Program-made: the position numbers and the translations under genes
Shown here: positions 10,893 through 22,833 of the stretch, in pieces
Layout of the letters: each line of letters opens with the position of its first letter
How positions within the stretch are numbered: position 1 is the first letter of the stretch
Assembly: GCF_015832195.1 (NCBI RefSeq)
Contig: NW_024037374.1
Location: forward strand, 3,348,001-3,412,000
Origin: Motacilla alba alba
Taxonomy: Eukaryota; Chordata; Aves; Passeriformes; Motacillidae
DNA length: 64,000 bases
Direction: 5' to 3'
The notes under the pieces: generated by a model
Told to the model about the DNA's origin: nothing
The model's input: only the letters and a program-made list of their open reading frames with translations
Database searches by the model: none

Positions 10893-12679
10893 CTTTCAGG
10901 CACTTCCACAAGCTCAGGCTTCTCGTTTCATGAGGAATCTGGGATGGAAATGACCTTATTAAGAAGGAGAAAAGCTGAGGAAATGGATTAGAAATTCTTA
11001 GAAAAAATTACCCTTCTTACAGACAAGGTTCACCAAGTCATTCCCAGCATTTCTCCTTTTCCGATTCTTTCAGTCTTCTACTCTGGGAGGTGCAGCTTGT
11101 TCTGCTGCTTCTCATGAACTGATTGTGCTCTTAATTTATACCAGCATCAGAGATGTAGAATCATCTAAACTGAAAACAGAAAGAAACTGCCTCTGACAAC
11201 CAATTTTCATGTTCTAGATCACTTTCCAGGTGTCTATGGAGATGTTGAGTGATTATCACACAACCCTCCATTTCTGGCTGCAGGTTCTGGAGATTCTTTC
11301 TCTGAATTCAGTCAGGGTTGCATTCCCCGACAAGTCCTGGTACCACCTCCTGTTTTCCAAGATTGGAACAGTCACAATGAAGTCCTCACCAATGGCACAA
11401 CTCCCCAGTCCACCAGGAAAAGAAAGCACAAGTTGTCAAGTTCTCTAAACCTTTGTCCTGCTTGGCTGCAAGAGTCCTGCTGCACGCACAGTGTGGAAAG
11501 CCAGGGAAAGCTGCAGGTGGTGGCACAATTTGTGACAGGAGCTCAAATCCATTCTCCAGGAAAGGTTCTTGAAAAGAGCAGACAGGACTGTGGAGAAGAT
11601 TCCTGGAAAACTGAATCGGCTCTCCAGAAGTGAAATGAAAATGGAAAGAAACCATCTGAAATGTTTTCCTCTATTTATTTCTATGCTCCCTTTTTCCATG
11701 TTGCACTACTTCTCCATGCCATGAATTCCAAATGCATCTCACCTCTAAGATCAATGACTTAGCAAGATTTAGACACTCTAAAATGCCATGAGCTACACAG
11801 AGTTTGCCTTCCCCTGTTTTTGTTGGAAAGCAATGCTGGAGCCATAGGTGCAGTGCTTGGGTTGGGCCCGAATCCTGCAGCCAGGGAATGTGCCCGCCAG
11901 TGTGTGACCCTCAGCAGGGACAATGCACAGCAGCGTTGCTGTGCTCGGTCTCCATGGAACCATCCCAGGAGCAGCTGCTGAGCTCAGAAGCCATGGCAGC
12001 CACCGCCCTGCTCCAGAGCCCCTTGGCAGGGTGGGCTCCTGCCCTGGCTCTGTGTGCCAGGAGCCAGCAGCGCTGGGTGCAGGGAGCCCAGGGAGGGCAC
12101 AGAAACGCTGGGTGAGAAATGCTGGGGGGACAGCGGGATGGGCGAGTGCAGCCCGGCCAGGGCAGAGGAGCAGCATGCACAGGGGGCACAGCCTGCGGGA
12201 CAGATGGCCAGGGGCTGGGCAGGGCTGGCAGGGCCAGGGGCACCAAGGCCTTTGTCCCCTGGGCTCGGGCAGCGCCTCTGGAGGCCCCACAAAAAGAACT
12301 TTCCTTTGAGGGGCTGCACTTTGGTTCTCCCTTGCCCCTTCCTGAAAAGGCTGGCAGGGATTGCAGGTTTCTGACACTTGTCCTTCCTGCCCCACACATC
12401 CCACTGCCCCACAAACATCCTCGAGCCACCTGTGACGGCAGGCCCTGCTGTGCCAGGCCTGGGCTCAGGGCTTGGCCTTTCTGCTTCCCCCAACCAGCCC
12501 AGGCCTTGCTCAGCACTCCAGTTCTCTGTTGCTGTGCCCCAAGCTTGCTTGGCCAGCGCCGGAAAAGGACTTGAGGTACCTCAATCTCCTTGGCAAATGC
12601 ATGAGAGAAAACAGTAAACTTCTCAGGAGGGTGGAGAACCAACTTTTAGTTGCAAACTTCATAGAATTAGGTACTTGAG
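10893..12679. other. Unassigned stretch between ERV1-A and ERV2
   Basis: 10893-11790 is of mixed composition with no recognisable feature. 11790-12640 is GC-rich with overlapping long ORFs on both strands (for example 11911-12642 minus, 243 codons), none with a domain I know. It does not match cassettes A to D by eye, nor the ERV1 sequence that would be expected on this side if ERV2 had simply inserted into ERV1-B. Confidence 0.4.
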
Positions 12680-13369
12680 TGTCCCAGATTGCAAGGCAAG
12701 ATGTATTTTATTTGCCATCTCTATGGCAGTTGCCTTCTGTGAAGTGAGCAGTTTTCCTTATCTCTTCCACAATCACTCCTCTCTCTGGGAAGGGGTGGGG
12801 GGGGGGGGGGGTGGTGTATGACATCTGCTGATAACAGGCTATTGAATGTCACTGCATGACTGATAAGGACTATAGCATCCCATTTTGAGATGCTCGGCCC
12901 AGAGGGAGGAGCCAAGCATTCCTACCCAGATATAATCTGGAGTTTCTGGAAAACCAGTACAGCTTCTCCACTGGATTTCCCAGAGGAACAGCAGCCGCCT
13001 CTTCTTCCACCACTGGATCTTCAGAGGAAGACTGCACCCTTTCCACAGGATCCCTGCTCCAACAGAACCACACCTGACACTACAGGAGGACTGCAGCCAC
13101 ATATCCAATCGGACTGCTACCAACACCCTGACCAACAGGGTGTCAGGTTGTGTTCTAACTCTGTCAGTATTGTTACTGCATTGTTTATTTTATCCTTTCA
13201 TTTTCTTCCCTATTAAAGAACTGTTATTTCCTGCTCCCATATTTTTTGCCTGAAAGCCCCTTAATTTAAAATTTTATAGTAATTTGGAGAGGAAGAGGGG
13301 TTCACATTCTCCATTTCAGCGGAGGCTCCTGCCTTCCTTAGCAGACACCTGTCTTTCCAAACTAAGTCA
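12680..13369 (+). repeat. 5' LTR of ERV2
   Basis: 690 bases beginning TGTCCCAG and ending AAGTCA. It aligns with 18518-19182 over its length. It carries a TATA-like TATAA (12931-12935) and an ATTAAA poly(A)-type signal (13212-13217). A run of 15 G (12797-12811), absent from the 3' LTR, accounts for part of the length difference. Confidence 0.9.
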
Positions 13370-13374
13370 GTTTT

Positions 13375-13392
13375 TTGCACTCAACGTGCAGC
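13375..13392 (+). promoter_or_regulatory. Primer-binding-site-like sequence of ERV2
   Basis: A few bases past the LTR end, 18 bases resemble the tRNA-Lys-type primer site TGGCGCCCAACGTGGGGC, with the central CAACGTG intact and about five mismatches. ERV4 has a comparable site in the same place. The assignment is moderate because ERVL elements are named for a leucine primer. Confidence 0.45.
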
Positions 13393-13507
13393 TCAAGGGC
13401 ACAGAAACAAAAAGGGAATTACAGTTCTTGAGTTATTCCAATAACTCAAGTAATCTTGAGTAATCTAATTTTTGTGTGCTGCCTCAGAAACCTCGTTAAG
13501 CGACACC

Positions 13508-13927
13508 ATGTGGTCCAGCTTACCCTGGTTTGGACGGCACCTGATCCTGGCTGTATTTCTGCCATTTGCAGGCCCTTATCTAAACACGGGTCCTATAACC
13601 AAGGCTACTGGGGCTGTTTTCCAGTTGGTTTTATGGGTGAAAAAAGTGAGGAATTCGTGGATTTTTAACTTCCTCTGGAAAGCAGGCACATGGATTCACA
13701 GCTATCACACACTAACTGTAAGGTTTTGGGGTTACTTTAATAACAGCACCTACTGTAAGGAAATGACACCAGGGGAAATTTTCCCCCAACCCTTTCACCA
13801 TCTCTTTGGGTCTGCCCCACCAGTTTTTGTAGGGTTCAGATCCATTCTAAATGCTCATGATAACATACAATGGTTGGTGTTGCTGATAGGCCTGTTCTAT
13901 TTAGCATTCAGAGAGAAGGGAAGATGA
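13508..13927 (+). pseudogene. ERV2 N-terminal gag region with two hydrophobic segments
   Basis: A 139-codon frame starting at an ATG, the first good ORF after the LTR. It begins MWSSLPWFG, has hydrophobic stretches at about residues 11-25 and 119-134, an N-glycosylation sequon (NNST, 78-81) after WG (74-75), and FPQPF at 92-96. After its stop the same frame continues as a proline/glutamate-rich stretch to about 14065, so this is probably the N-terminal domain of gag rather than a separate gene. ERV4 carries a related frame in the same place (63623 onward). I do not recognise it as a known matrix fold; no myristoylation start is present. A role in membrane targeting is inference. Confidence 0.5.
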
Positions 13928-14046
13928 ACCTGGATAACCACCCTGACACGTAATCCAGAGCCTGACAACACACCAGAGCCTAGGGATGCTGCGGCCCCAG
14001 AGCCTGACCCTGCCCCACAGCCCACTCCAGCTATGAACTGCCCAGA

Positions 14047-15167
14047 TTGGGTGGGGGTCTGGTGAAGGAGATGGACCAGATGCTGAAGGAGCACATTTCC
14101 CCAGCTGGTGAGGAACCCTCCCCCTGCCTCAAAGAGGGACAGTCTAACAGTGCAGCAGTGGAACCCACAGATGTTACAACTGTCCAGTTCCAGCTGAACT
14201 GCAAAGGCAGTCACAGCCAGCAGCAGTTGCCCCTGTAGAAACAAGGAGATCTAAGATGAAATCAGAACACCCAGACAGGGGAGGGCCCTCACAACCCACA
14301 GGGGAGCCAGAGGTTGCAATCATCACCGAGTCCCTGACGTACAAAAGGCTCTGTAATCTGGACAAAGACATTGTACGACAAGGACGTGAGGCTTATACAA
14401 CCTGGACACTTTGGGTCTGTGATCTTATGGGTACAGGTGTCCAGCTGGATGGTGGTGAGGCAAGGAATCTGGGACCCTTGACCCAGGACTCAGGTATGAA
14501 TTGGATTTTTGTAAGGGAGCCAGGGTCCCTTTCCCTCTGGGAGCGGCTTTGAATGAGTGTCAGAGAGAGGTTTGTCCACAGGGAGAGAATGCAGGAGCAC
14601 CACCATAGAATGTGCTGGAAGACTCTTGAGGAAGGGATCCAACAGCTGAGAGAAGTGGCAGTATTGGAGGTACTCTTTGGGAGGGATGGACAGCATGGTA
14701 ATGACCCTGACAAGGTCAGGTGCACAGGGCAAATGTTGTGGAGTCTGGCAAATCCAGGGCCATCTCCATGCACCACCTTCATTGCAGCGATTAATGCTGA
14801 TACCAACCGAGAGACAGTGGGTTCTGTTGCCAACAAGCTTAGAAATTATGCAAGTATGATCAATGGCCCAATGCAGGCTCGTGTCTCTGCTGTGATTAAG
14901 GACCTCAAAGAGGAGTTGACGGAAGTGGTGAGGAAGGAGGTGAGGAGGAACAGTTCCCACATCGCACCAGTGGGCCAAAGTCAGAGGCCCAAAGTCACAG
15001 GCCCCAAAGTCAGAGCCCAACGTCCTCCAGCTAGAGAGAGAGGGTACACCCCAAGGGCTGACCTATGGCTCTTTCTGTGTGACCATGACGAAGACATGGG
15101 AAGGTGGGATGGGATCTACTTCTGTCCTGGCAGCGCGGGTGTGTCAACTCAAGGAGGGAAACACTAA
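14047..15167 (+). pseudogene. ERV2 gag, capsid portion
   Basis: Pieces in two frames (14047-14238, then 14256-15167 interrupted by one stop at 14550-14552). The later part contains ADTNRETVGSVANKLRNYAS and a helical, charged C-terminal segment, and sits directly before the protease. Frame changes separate it from the hydrophobic N-terminal region. Identification as capsid rests on position and general character; no zinc knuckle is visible. Confidence 0.55.
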
Positions 15168-15347
15168 CTGAGGGAACTCCAGTAAAGTGAAGGTAGCCTC
15201 AACCTCCCATAACAGAGCTGCCGAGTATGATCTGTCAGATTCCTTGAAGGAACCTCTCCCATGTATGCCCAGGAAAGAAATAATAACCAGGGTTAGAGGG
15301 GCCCTGCCTCTAGCCAGGGAGAGGCACGGGAAAACCGGATCTTCTGG

Positions 15348-16101
15348 ATGGTGTGGATCCAATGGCCTGGCACATCAGAACCACAAAAATACGATGCCTT
15401 AGTTGATACTGGAGCGCAGTGTACCCTCATACCATCGGGACATGTGGGGGTGGAACCTGTTTCCATTTTTGGGGTGATGAGGAGATCGCAGCAATTGACC
15501 CTGTTGGAAGCCAAGGTGAGCCTGACTGGGAAGGAGTGGGAGAAACATCCTAATGTGACCGGCCCAGAGGCCCCCTGTATTCTAGGCATGGACTTCCTCC
15601 AGAATGGCTATTACAAAGACCCAAAGGGACTCAGCTGGGCTTTTGGCATTGCTGCTGTAGAGGCAGAGGACATGAAGCAGTTGAACACTTTGCCTGGACT
15701 ACCAGAAAACCCCTCTGCAGTAGGACTCCTGAAGGTGGAAGAGCAACAAGTCCCAATTGGCACCTCAATGGTGCACCGCCAGCAGTATCGAATGAATCAG
15801 GATGCCATGATCCCCATCCACAAAATGATCTGTGAGCTGGAGAATCAAGGCATGGTCAGAAAAACCCACTCACCCTTCAACAGTCCCATCTGGCCTGTGC
15901 GCAAGTCTGACAGACAATGGAAATTGACTGTGGACTATCGGGGCATGAATGAAGTCACTCCACTGCTGACCGCTGCTGTGCCGGACATGCTGGAACTCCA
16001 GTATGAGCTGGAGTCCAAGGCAGCAAAGTGGACATTGCTAACGTGTTTTTCTTCATTCCTCCGTCAGCAGAATGCAGACCGCAGTTTGCTTTCACCTGGA
16101 G
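15348..16101 (+). pseudogene. ERV2 protease and start of reverse transcriptase
   Basis: The frame opens with a retroviral aspartic protease, active site LVDTGAQCTLIP (about 15400-15435), with the flap/C-terminal region ending near ILGMDFL. It runs on into RT: FNSPIWPVRKSDRQWKLTVD and the following YRGMNE. Near 16030 a one-base shift moves the palm segment containing the first catalytic aspartate (DIANVFFFIPPS) to another frame, and near 16099 a second shift moves it again. Protease residues look intact; the polyprotein does not. Confidence 0.85.
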
Positions 16102-16734
16102 GGCCTGCAGTACATCTGGAACCAACAGCCCGAGGGGTGGAAGCACAGCCCCACCATCTGCCACGGACTGATCCAGGCTATGCTGGAAAAGGGTGAAGCT
16201 CCAGAACACCTACAGTATATTGATGACATCATTGTGTGGGGGAACACTGCAATGGAAGTATTTGAGAAAGGAGAGAGGATCATCCAGATTCTGGTGAAAG
16301 CTGGCTTCGCCATCAAGAAGAGCAAAGTCAAGGGACCTGCTCGAGAGATCCAGTTCCTGGGAGTAAATTGGCAAGATGGACGGCGTCAGATTCCAACTGA
16401 GATCATCAACAAGATCACCGCAATGTCTCCATCAACCAGCAAGAAGGAAACACAAGCTTTCCTAGGTACCATAGGCTTTTGGAGAATGCACATTCCTGAG
16501 TACAGTCAGATCGTGAGCCCTCTTTACCGGGTCACTTTCAAGAAGAACAATTTCCACTGGGGCCCTGAGCAGCAACAAGCCTTTGCCCCAGTCAAGCAGG
16601 AGATCGCTCATGCGGTAGCCCTTGGCCCAGTCAGGATAAAAACAGAGGTGAGGAACATACTCTACTCTGCAGCTGGGAGCCATGGTTTGTGCTGGAGGCT
16701 TTGGCAGAAGATGCCTGGGGAGACTCGGGGTTGA
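16102..16734 (+). pseudogene. ERV2 reverse transcriptase, palm to connection
   Basis: The frame continues with EGLQYIWNQQ, then HLQYIDDIIVWG, the catalytic YIDD box with both aspartates present. It goes on through AREIQFLGVNW (primer grip region) and TQAFLGTIGFWR (thumb/connection). YIDD followed by VWG and the GWKHSPTICH stretch fit ERVL-like RT. It stops at 16732-16734; RNase H follows in the same frame after a gap. Confidence 0.88.
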
Positions 16735-16803
16735 CCACTGGGATTTTGGAGCCAAAGCTACAGAGGGTCTGAATCTAACTACACCCCAACAGAGAAAGAA
16801 ATT

Positions 16804-17682
16804 TTGGCTGCCTATGAAGGAGTCCAAGCTGCCTCAGAGGTGATTGGTAGAGAAGTGCAACTCCTCCTGGCACCCCGACTGCTGGTGCTGGGGTGGATGT
16901 TCAAAGGCAAGGTTCCTTCCACCCACCATGCCACCAGTGCTACATGGAGCAAGTGGATTGCTCTCATCACACAGTGTGCCTGTACAGGTAAACTGAATCA
17001 CCCTGGGATTCTGGAGGTAATTACAAATTGGCCCGAAGGTGAAAATTTTGGTGTCACAGATGAAGAACAAGAAGCAGTGACATGGGCTGAAGAAGCTCCT
17101 CCATATAACCAACTGCCCCCAGAGGAAACATGCTATGCTCTTTTCACTGATGGTTTTTGCTGCATTTTGGGAATGAAATGAAAGTGGAAAGCAGCCGTAT
17201 GGAGCCCCACATGACAGGTCGCACAAGCTACTGAAGGAGAAGGTGGACCAAGCAAACTTATGGAACTCAAAACTGTTCACCTGGCCCTGGACATTGCCGA
17301 AAGAGAGAAATGGCCAAAGCTCTACCTCTACACTGATTCATGGATGGTAGCCAGCGTTCTGTGGGGATGGCTGGAAAGGTGGAATGAGCCAAATTGGCAG
17401 CGTAGAGGAAAACCAATTTGGGCTGCTGAAGAGTGGAAAGACATCGCTACCAGGGTAGGGAGGCTACCAGTGAAAGTCTGCCATGTGGATGCCCATGTCC
17501 CCAAGAGTAGAGCCAATGAGGAGCACCAAAACAATGAGCAGGTAGATCAGGCTGCAAAGATAGAGGTGTCGAAGACAGACTTCGATTGGCAACATAAGGG
17601 GGAGCAGTTCCTAGGTCGATGGGCCCATGATGCCTCAGGCCATCAGGGTAGAGATGCCTCCTATAAGTGGGCACGAGACTGA
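16804..17682 (+). pseudogene. ERV2 connection/RNase H region
   Basis: Two pieces in one frame (16804-17181, 17260-17682). They include CYALFTDGFC (first RNase H aspartate region), LYLYTDSWMVASVLWGWLE (second aspartate, the TDS box) and VCHVDAHVPKS near the end. Internal stops break the frame. Order and wording match a retroviral RNase H. Confidence 0.8.
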
Positions 17683-17685
17683 GGA

Positions 17686-18473
17686 GTGGATTTAAGTATG
17701 GACAGTGTTTCTCAGGTTATCCATGACTGTGAGACGTGTGCTGTCATCAAGCAGGCCAAGCAAGTGAAGCCCCTATGGTATGGTGGGCGGTGGTCCAAGT
17801 ACAAGTATGGGGAGGCCTGGCAGATTGACTGCATCCCACTGCCCCAGACATGCCAAGGCAAGCACTACATGCTGACCATGGTGGAAGCCACCACGGGATG
17901 GTCGGAGACCTACCCTGTGCCTCACGCTACTGCCCAGAACACCATCCTGGGCCTGGAAAAGCAAATCCTGTAGAGACATGGCACCCCTGAGAGAATTGAA
18001 TCACACAACGGGACCCAGTTCAAGAAGAGCCTTATCAACACCTGGGCCAGGGAACATGGCATTGAATGGATATATCATATCACTTATCATGCACCAGCTG
18101 CCAGGAAAGTAGAATGGTGCAATGGACTGTGTAAGACTACCCTGAAGGCACTTGGCGGGGGAACTTTATAAATTGGGAAATGAACTAAGCCAAAGCCACC
18201 TGGATGGTCAACACCCCAGGGTCCATCAATCGAGCTGGTCCTGCCCAGTCTGAACCCTTGCACACAGTGGATGGAGATAAAATCCCTGTGGTACATATGA
18301 AAGGTATTTCAGGGAAGACTGTTTGGATTAATCCCACCTCAGGCAAAGACAAACCCATCTGTGGGATTGTTTTTGCTCAAGGACCTGGTTACACTTGGAG
18401 GGTAATGCAGAAAGATGGAGAAAGCCGTTTTGTACCACAGGGAAACCTGGTCTTAAGTGAGACCTGTGTGTAA
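17686..18473 (+). pseudogene. ERV2 integrase
   Basis: 17686-17973 contains CETCAVIK (end of the zinc-binding N-domain) and WQIDCIPLP (first catalytic aspartate). After a stop at about 17971-17973 the frame reads IESHNGTQF, where the second aspartate of the usual DN(G) motif is histidine, then RKVEWCNGL, where the third acidic residue survives. 18204-18473, in another frame, is the C-terminal domain, ending a few dozen bases before the 3' LTR. It could not be active. Confidence 0.85.
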
Positions 18474-18517
18474 GGTTTCATAGTGAGGCAGATGGAAATA
18501 GAATAAGGGGTAGATCA

Positions 18518-19182
18518 TGTCCTGGATTGCCAAGCAAACTGTATTCCATTTGCCATCTGTATGCCAGTTGCCTTCTGTGAAGTGAGCAGTTTTCCTTATC
18601 TCTTCCACAACCATCCTCCCTCTGGTGGGACATCTGCTGATAACAGGCTATTGAATGTCACTGCATGGCTGATAAGAACTATAGCATCCCACTGTGAGAT
18701 ACTCTGCCCAGAGGGAGGAGCCAAGCATTCCTACCCAGATATAATCTGGAGGTTCTGGAACACCAGCACGGCGTATCTCCACTGGATTTCCCAGAGGAAC
18801 AGCAGCTGCCCCTTCTTCCACTGGATTGTCAGAGGAAGACTACACCTTTCTACAGGATCCCTGCTCCAGCAGAACCACACCTGACACTCTAGGAGGACTG
18901 CAGCCACATTTCCAATTGGACTGCTACCAACACCCTGACCAACAGGGTGTCAGGTTGTGTTCTGACTCTGTCAGTGTTGTTTTAGTTTACTGCATTGTTT
19001 ATTTTATCCTTTTATTTCCACCCCTATTAAAGAACTGTTATTTCCTGCTCCCATATTTTTTTCCTGAGAACCCCTTGATTTGAAATTTATAGCAGTTCGA
19101 GGGGGTGGGGGGTTTCACATTCTCCATTTCAGGGAAGGCTTCTGCCTTCCTTAGCACGCACCTGTCTTTCCAAACCAAGACA
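18518..19182 (+). repeat. 3' LTR of ERV2
   Basis: 665 bases, TGTCCTGG to CCAAGACA, matching the 5' LTR. A purine-rich tract (about 18491-18512) precedes it. It is followed without a target duplication by ERV1-B internal sequence. Confidence 0.9.
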
Positions 19183-19329
19183 ATGTTAAAGGACATCAAA
19201 AAGGGGCAACTCAGGAGGAGCAAGAGAACAACTTAGCCAATGAAGAAGCTAAAAATGCAACTGAATCAGAGACAAAAAAATGAATCAAATTATTAACACC
19301 CATGAAGAAATGAAAAAGTCCCTGTATTT

Positions 19330-20346
19330 AGTGGGACAGAAGAGGAAGAACTCCTTAAAATAAGAGCCAAGAAAGATGACAAAGGGAAGTGGAGATTAGC
19401 AGATGTGAGGCAAATGTTGAATAAACCCCTGGCCAAGAAAATGCTAAAAGGCATACATGGGACAACACACTGGGGTACTCAAGCACTAAGTGATCAATTT
19501 CTAAAGGACTGGGGCTGCATAGGAATTTTCAGAATAGCTAGGCAAGTAACTGAATGGTGCGTGATAATGTCAACAAATCAATAAGAAAATCATGAGGAAA
19601 ACACCCAGAAGAGGGTGAGAACTAGCCTTATGGCCCTTTCCAAACATCCAAGTAGACTTTACTGAGCTTCCCCAGATACAATGGTGGAAGTTTTTGCAAG
19701 TAGATGACTTGACTCATTGGGTAGAGGTGGTACCCACTGTGAAAGCCAATGCCAATGTTGTCAGTAAAAGAGTTCTAGAATCAATCATTCCCTGATATGG
19801 GAGGGTAAACAAGATTGATTCAGACCAGGGAACTAATTTCACATCAAAGATATTGTTTAAGTTTTTCAGGCCCTGGGAATGAAATGGGAATTACACACTC
19901 CATGGCATCCACTAAGTTCCAGTCGGGTTGAGAGAATGAATCAAGCTCTGAAAAGAGCTCTAGTTAAGCTAATGATTGAAACCCAAATGTCATACATCAA
20001 ATGTCTCCCTTTGGCCTTATTAAGAATTAGAACCAAACCCCAGTCAGATCTGGGGGTCTCACCCTATGAAATGATCTTTGGGTTACCCTTCCTGACCTCA
20101 CCCCAGAAGGTTGTCCCCTATGAGGAAGGGGAAACAAATGCCATGAAATATGTTCTGTCTCTAGCACAAACCTTAGAAGGGCTAAGACATAAAGGGGCAA
20201 TTCCTCAAACTACCACCCTGGATTTCAGAATCCATAATATTAATCCCGGGGGTTGGGTGATGACTAAGTCATGGAGAGATCAGCCTCTAACTCCTCAGTG
20301 GGAAGGTCCCTTTCAGACACTGCTCACCACGGAATCAGCCATGTGA
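19330..20346 (+). pseudogene. ERV1-B integrase remnant
   Basis: N-terminal region at about 19330-19560, core from about 19620, and the largest open piece at 19879-20346. The core keeps VERMNQALKR (third acidic residue present, unlike ERV1-A) and the C-terminal region keeps WRDQPLTPQWEGPFQ. Stops and small indels upstream (for example around 19580 and 19790) break it. Confidence 0.82.
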
Positions 20347-21069
20347 ACTGCAGAGCAGGGATGGACGCATGGCAACAGAGTCAAAGGCCCACGAGAAGAG
20401 GCCAAAGAGTGGACTGTAATATCCAGGCTGGGTGAAACGAGATTGACTCTCAAGCAGAGACTGAGAGACAACCAGAAAAACACCAAGACACCCAAAAAGT
20501 AGAGTCAAGCTTCCACCAACCAGCTGGAGAATTGTCTTCCTGTTTTAATGGGTGAGGATTACCAGCATCTGTTGAGGGGAAGTACACAAGGGACTGTAAA
20601 AGGTAATGAGACAGCATCTTTAGGAAAACAAGACAAAGGAAGGAGGGCAAGACCGGGTTGGCCCCTTTATTTGCTGCCAAAAAGACTCCATAGCCCTGCT
20701 GCAGGTAGCAACCCTCTAGGCATGGTAAGGTAGGAACAAAAGGCCATAGCAGACCTCTGTCATTCCTCAGTCGTCTTTTAATACAACAGCGACTAGAGGC
20801 CAACTAGACTGAGTCAGCCTCTGTACTCACCCCCAAGATACACTGACTATGGGTAGCAACCAAACACAGGGGCACGGTAGATGGGAGTCAAAACCATACT
20901 GGACCTCTGTGATGCCCTTTTGTCCATTCCAAATTAGTGTGTCTAAGGAAAACTGAGATTTTTTTTCTCCTGTTCTTACTGTCCTTGCCCACATCAACAG
21001 ATGCTGGTATGACTCATTCAAGAGAGAGAGAAATTTTTTTACCTAATTGTTTGAGCAAAATGACTTCCA

Positions 21070-21086
21070 GAAAAAGAAAAGGGGGG
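21070..21086 (+). promoter_or_regulatory. Polypurine tract of ERV1-B
   Basis: A run of A and G ending in six G immediately before the LTR start at 21089. In this family such a tract primes plus-strand DNA synthesis. Confidence 0.7.
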
Positions 21087-21088
21087 TT

Positions 21089-21511
21089 TGTTATAGATGA
21101 GTAATCCTATGGTTGACTCTCACAATAAAGGGGTGAATATTAGGTATATGTTATGAGAAGTTTTGTAGATGTATAGTTATCTTTCCCCTCTGCCTTGAAT
21201 TGTTATCACAGGATGGCCGTTGTAATAGGGGCATTTGGGAGGGTTGGCTTGTTACTATGGCAGCACCTGACCTTCAGTCAAGCTGTAAGAAAGTGATCTC
21301 CACCACTGGACAGCGAAGAAGGAGTTGACTGACAAGACTTTGGGAGGGGCTAGAGGTATAAAAGACAGAACATTCATTTTGTAAATAAGCACATGGTGAC
21401 CAAATACTTTGCTCCTGGCAAAGTGTCCTTTTCTTTATTCATTCTTCTGTTGTATTTTGATAAGGTCTTAATAAACCATTTAAATTTTTGAAAGTTACAT
21501 TGTTTCTCACA
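21089..21511 (+). repeat. 3' LTR of ERV1-B
   Basis: 423 bases from TGTTATAG to CTCACA. TATA box TATAAA at 21357-21362 and poly(A) signal AATAAA at 21470-21475. It aligns with 5468-5890 inverted. It is followed by cassette B sequence that is also the flank of the LTR in A. Confidence 0.88.
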
Positions 21512-22833
21512 TGGGGTTGGGGAATGAGGGGCAAGGCTGTCTACATCGAGTCAGCTCCAAGGTACAACATCTCTGACTTGGCCAGACCTCCTTAGGAGCA
21601 GCCCTACACCGATATCAATCACAGAATGCTGCAATCAGCTCTTCTGTAAAGAGAACAGTGATAAAATGCACTCTAAAATTGGATTACATATTTCTTAGAA
21701 GCTCATTGAAATATTTCTCCATAACTGTAAAAGGAAAACCTTCCTGCTGAACTGGACTATACCAGAGGGAAATCAAGGCAGAGCCATGGTTTGTCAGGAC
21801 TCGCTTGATCCTTATGAGCCCTATGGTGCATTTGGAGCTGAGCCCTGGACCCTCAGGGCCTGAGAGAAGATTGCACAAATCTTTCCAGGAGTCAAAATCA
21901 GAAGAAAAGCTCAAAGTGCCTCAAAGCGTTAATGGGTGCCACTGAGGTCCATCCCCAACACAGGCTCTTCATGGACTCCTTGGAGGAGAGAACTGGAGGC
22001 CAGGATGGCACAAAAAACCTCTCAGAGACTCAGTGTGGAAAGGAAATTCAAAAGTACCTTAAAAACCTTGAGTACCTCAAAGTATTAATGACCCTCACTG
22101 ACTGTCAGTACAAAGCTCTCTAGGGACTTGTTAAAGCAGATAATTGGAGCCATGATTGCACAAACCTCTCACACAGTCTGTACCAGAAAGGAAAAACCAA
22201 ATACCTTAAAATAACTCAAGTGCCTTGAAGTATTAATGAGCCCCCCTGTCATTACTGATAAAGGCTCAAGGGACTAATTAAAGCAGATAATTGGAGGCCA
22301 TGATTGCACAAACCTCTCAGAGACTCCAAGGCAAAAGCAAAAGCCAAAGTCCTTTGAAAAGCCTGCAGTTCCTGGGAGCATGAAGGAGCCCCCAGGGCCA
22401 TTGCTGAGCAAGGCTCCCCAGGGACTCCTTCCAGCAGATCCTTGAGGCCACTGGCATGTGGGCTAGGGGGGGATGCTGAGGGCAGGACAAGGGGCTGCCA
22501 GTGGCCAGCCTGGCTGGGGCTGTGCCAGGAGGCCCCAGTGCCTCAGGACAAGGTGTCTCCTGCCAGCCCTTGGTGGCACAGAGCCTGCTGTGCCCCAGGG
22601 CAGCAAGCCTTGGCTTCTCTTTGTCCCCACCTGTCATCACTGCCTGCAGTTCTCTGCTCTGCCTGGGGCCTGGGGACACTTTCTCAGTCGTGCCCCTCAG
22701 TGGGACCCATTAAAAGTCCAAGAAACTTTGGAGTGTGATTCTGACTTGGAGCTCTGCAGAGGTTTCTTCAGCTGCCTCTCAGGGACTGATGTTCAGGGCC
22801 TGAGCACAAAGCCCCAGAGGCTCATTAAAGTCC

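Larger units (their letters stand above)
12680..19182 (+). mobile_element. ERV2: nearly full-length ERVL-like provirus
   Basis: Paired direct LTRs enclose, in order, a primer-binding-site-like sequence, gag, protease, RT (YIDD box), RNase H and integrase, followed at once by the 3' LTR with no room for env. Absence of env and the pol wording fit class III (ERVL-like) elements. Coding frames are broken by several shifts and stops. The flanks show no matching target duplication (ACTTGAG on the left, ATGTTAA on the right). The right flank is internal sequence of ERV1-B, so the boundary was probably rearranged after, or during, insertion. Confidence 0.9.
19183..21511 (+). mobile_element. ERV1-B: 3' part of a gammaretrovirus-like provirus
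   Basis: Inverted partner of ERV1-A. It begins abruptly at ATGTTAAAGG, which corresponds to an internal pol position near 8480 (minus) in ERV1-A. It then has integrase, the same env-less interval, a polypurine tract and an LTR. The upstream portion (RT, RNase H, gag) is missing, replaced by ERV2. Confidence 0.87.

Noticed and set aside
11911..12642. 243-codon minus-strand ORF
   Set aside because: GC-rich with overlapping ORFs in five frames and no splice or domain pattern; kept only as unassigned DNA.
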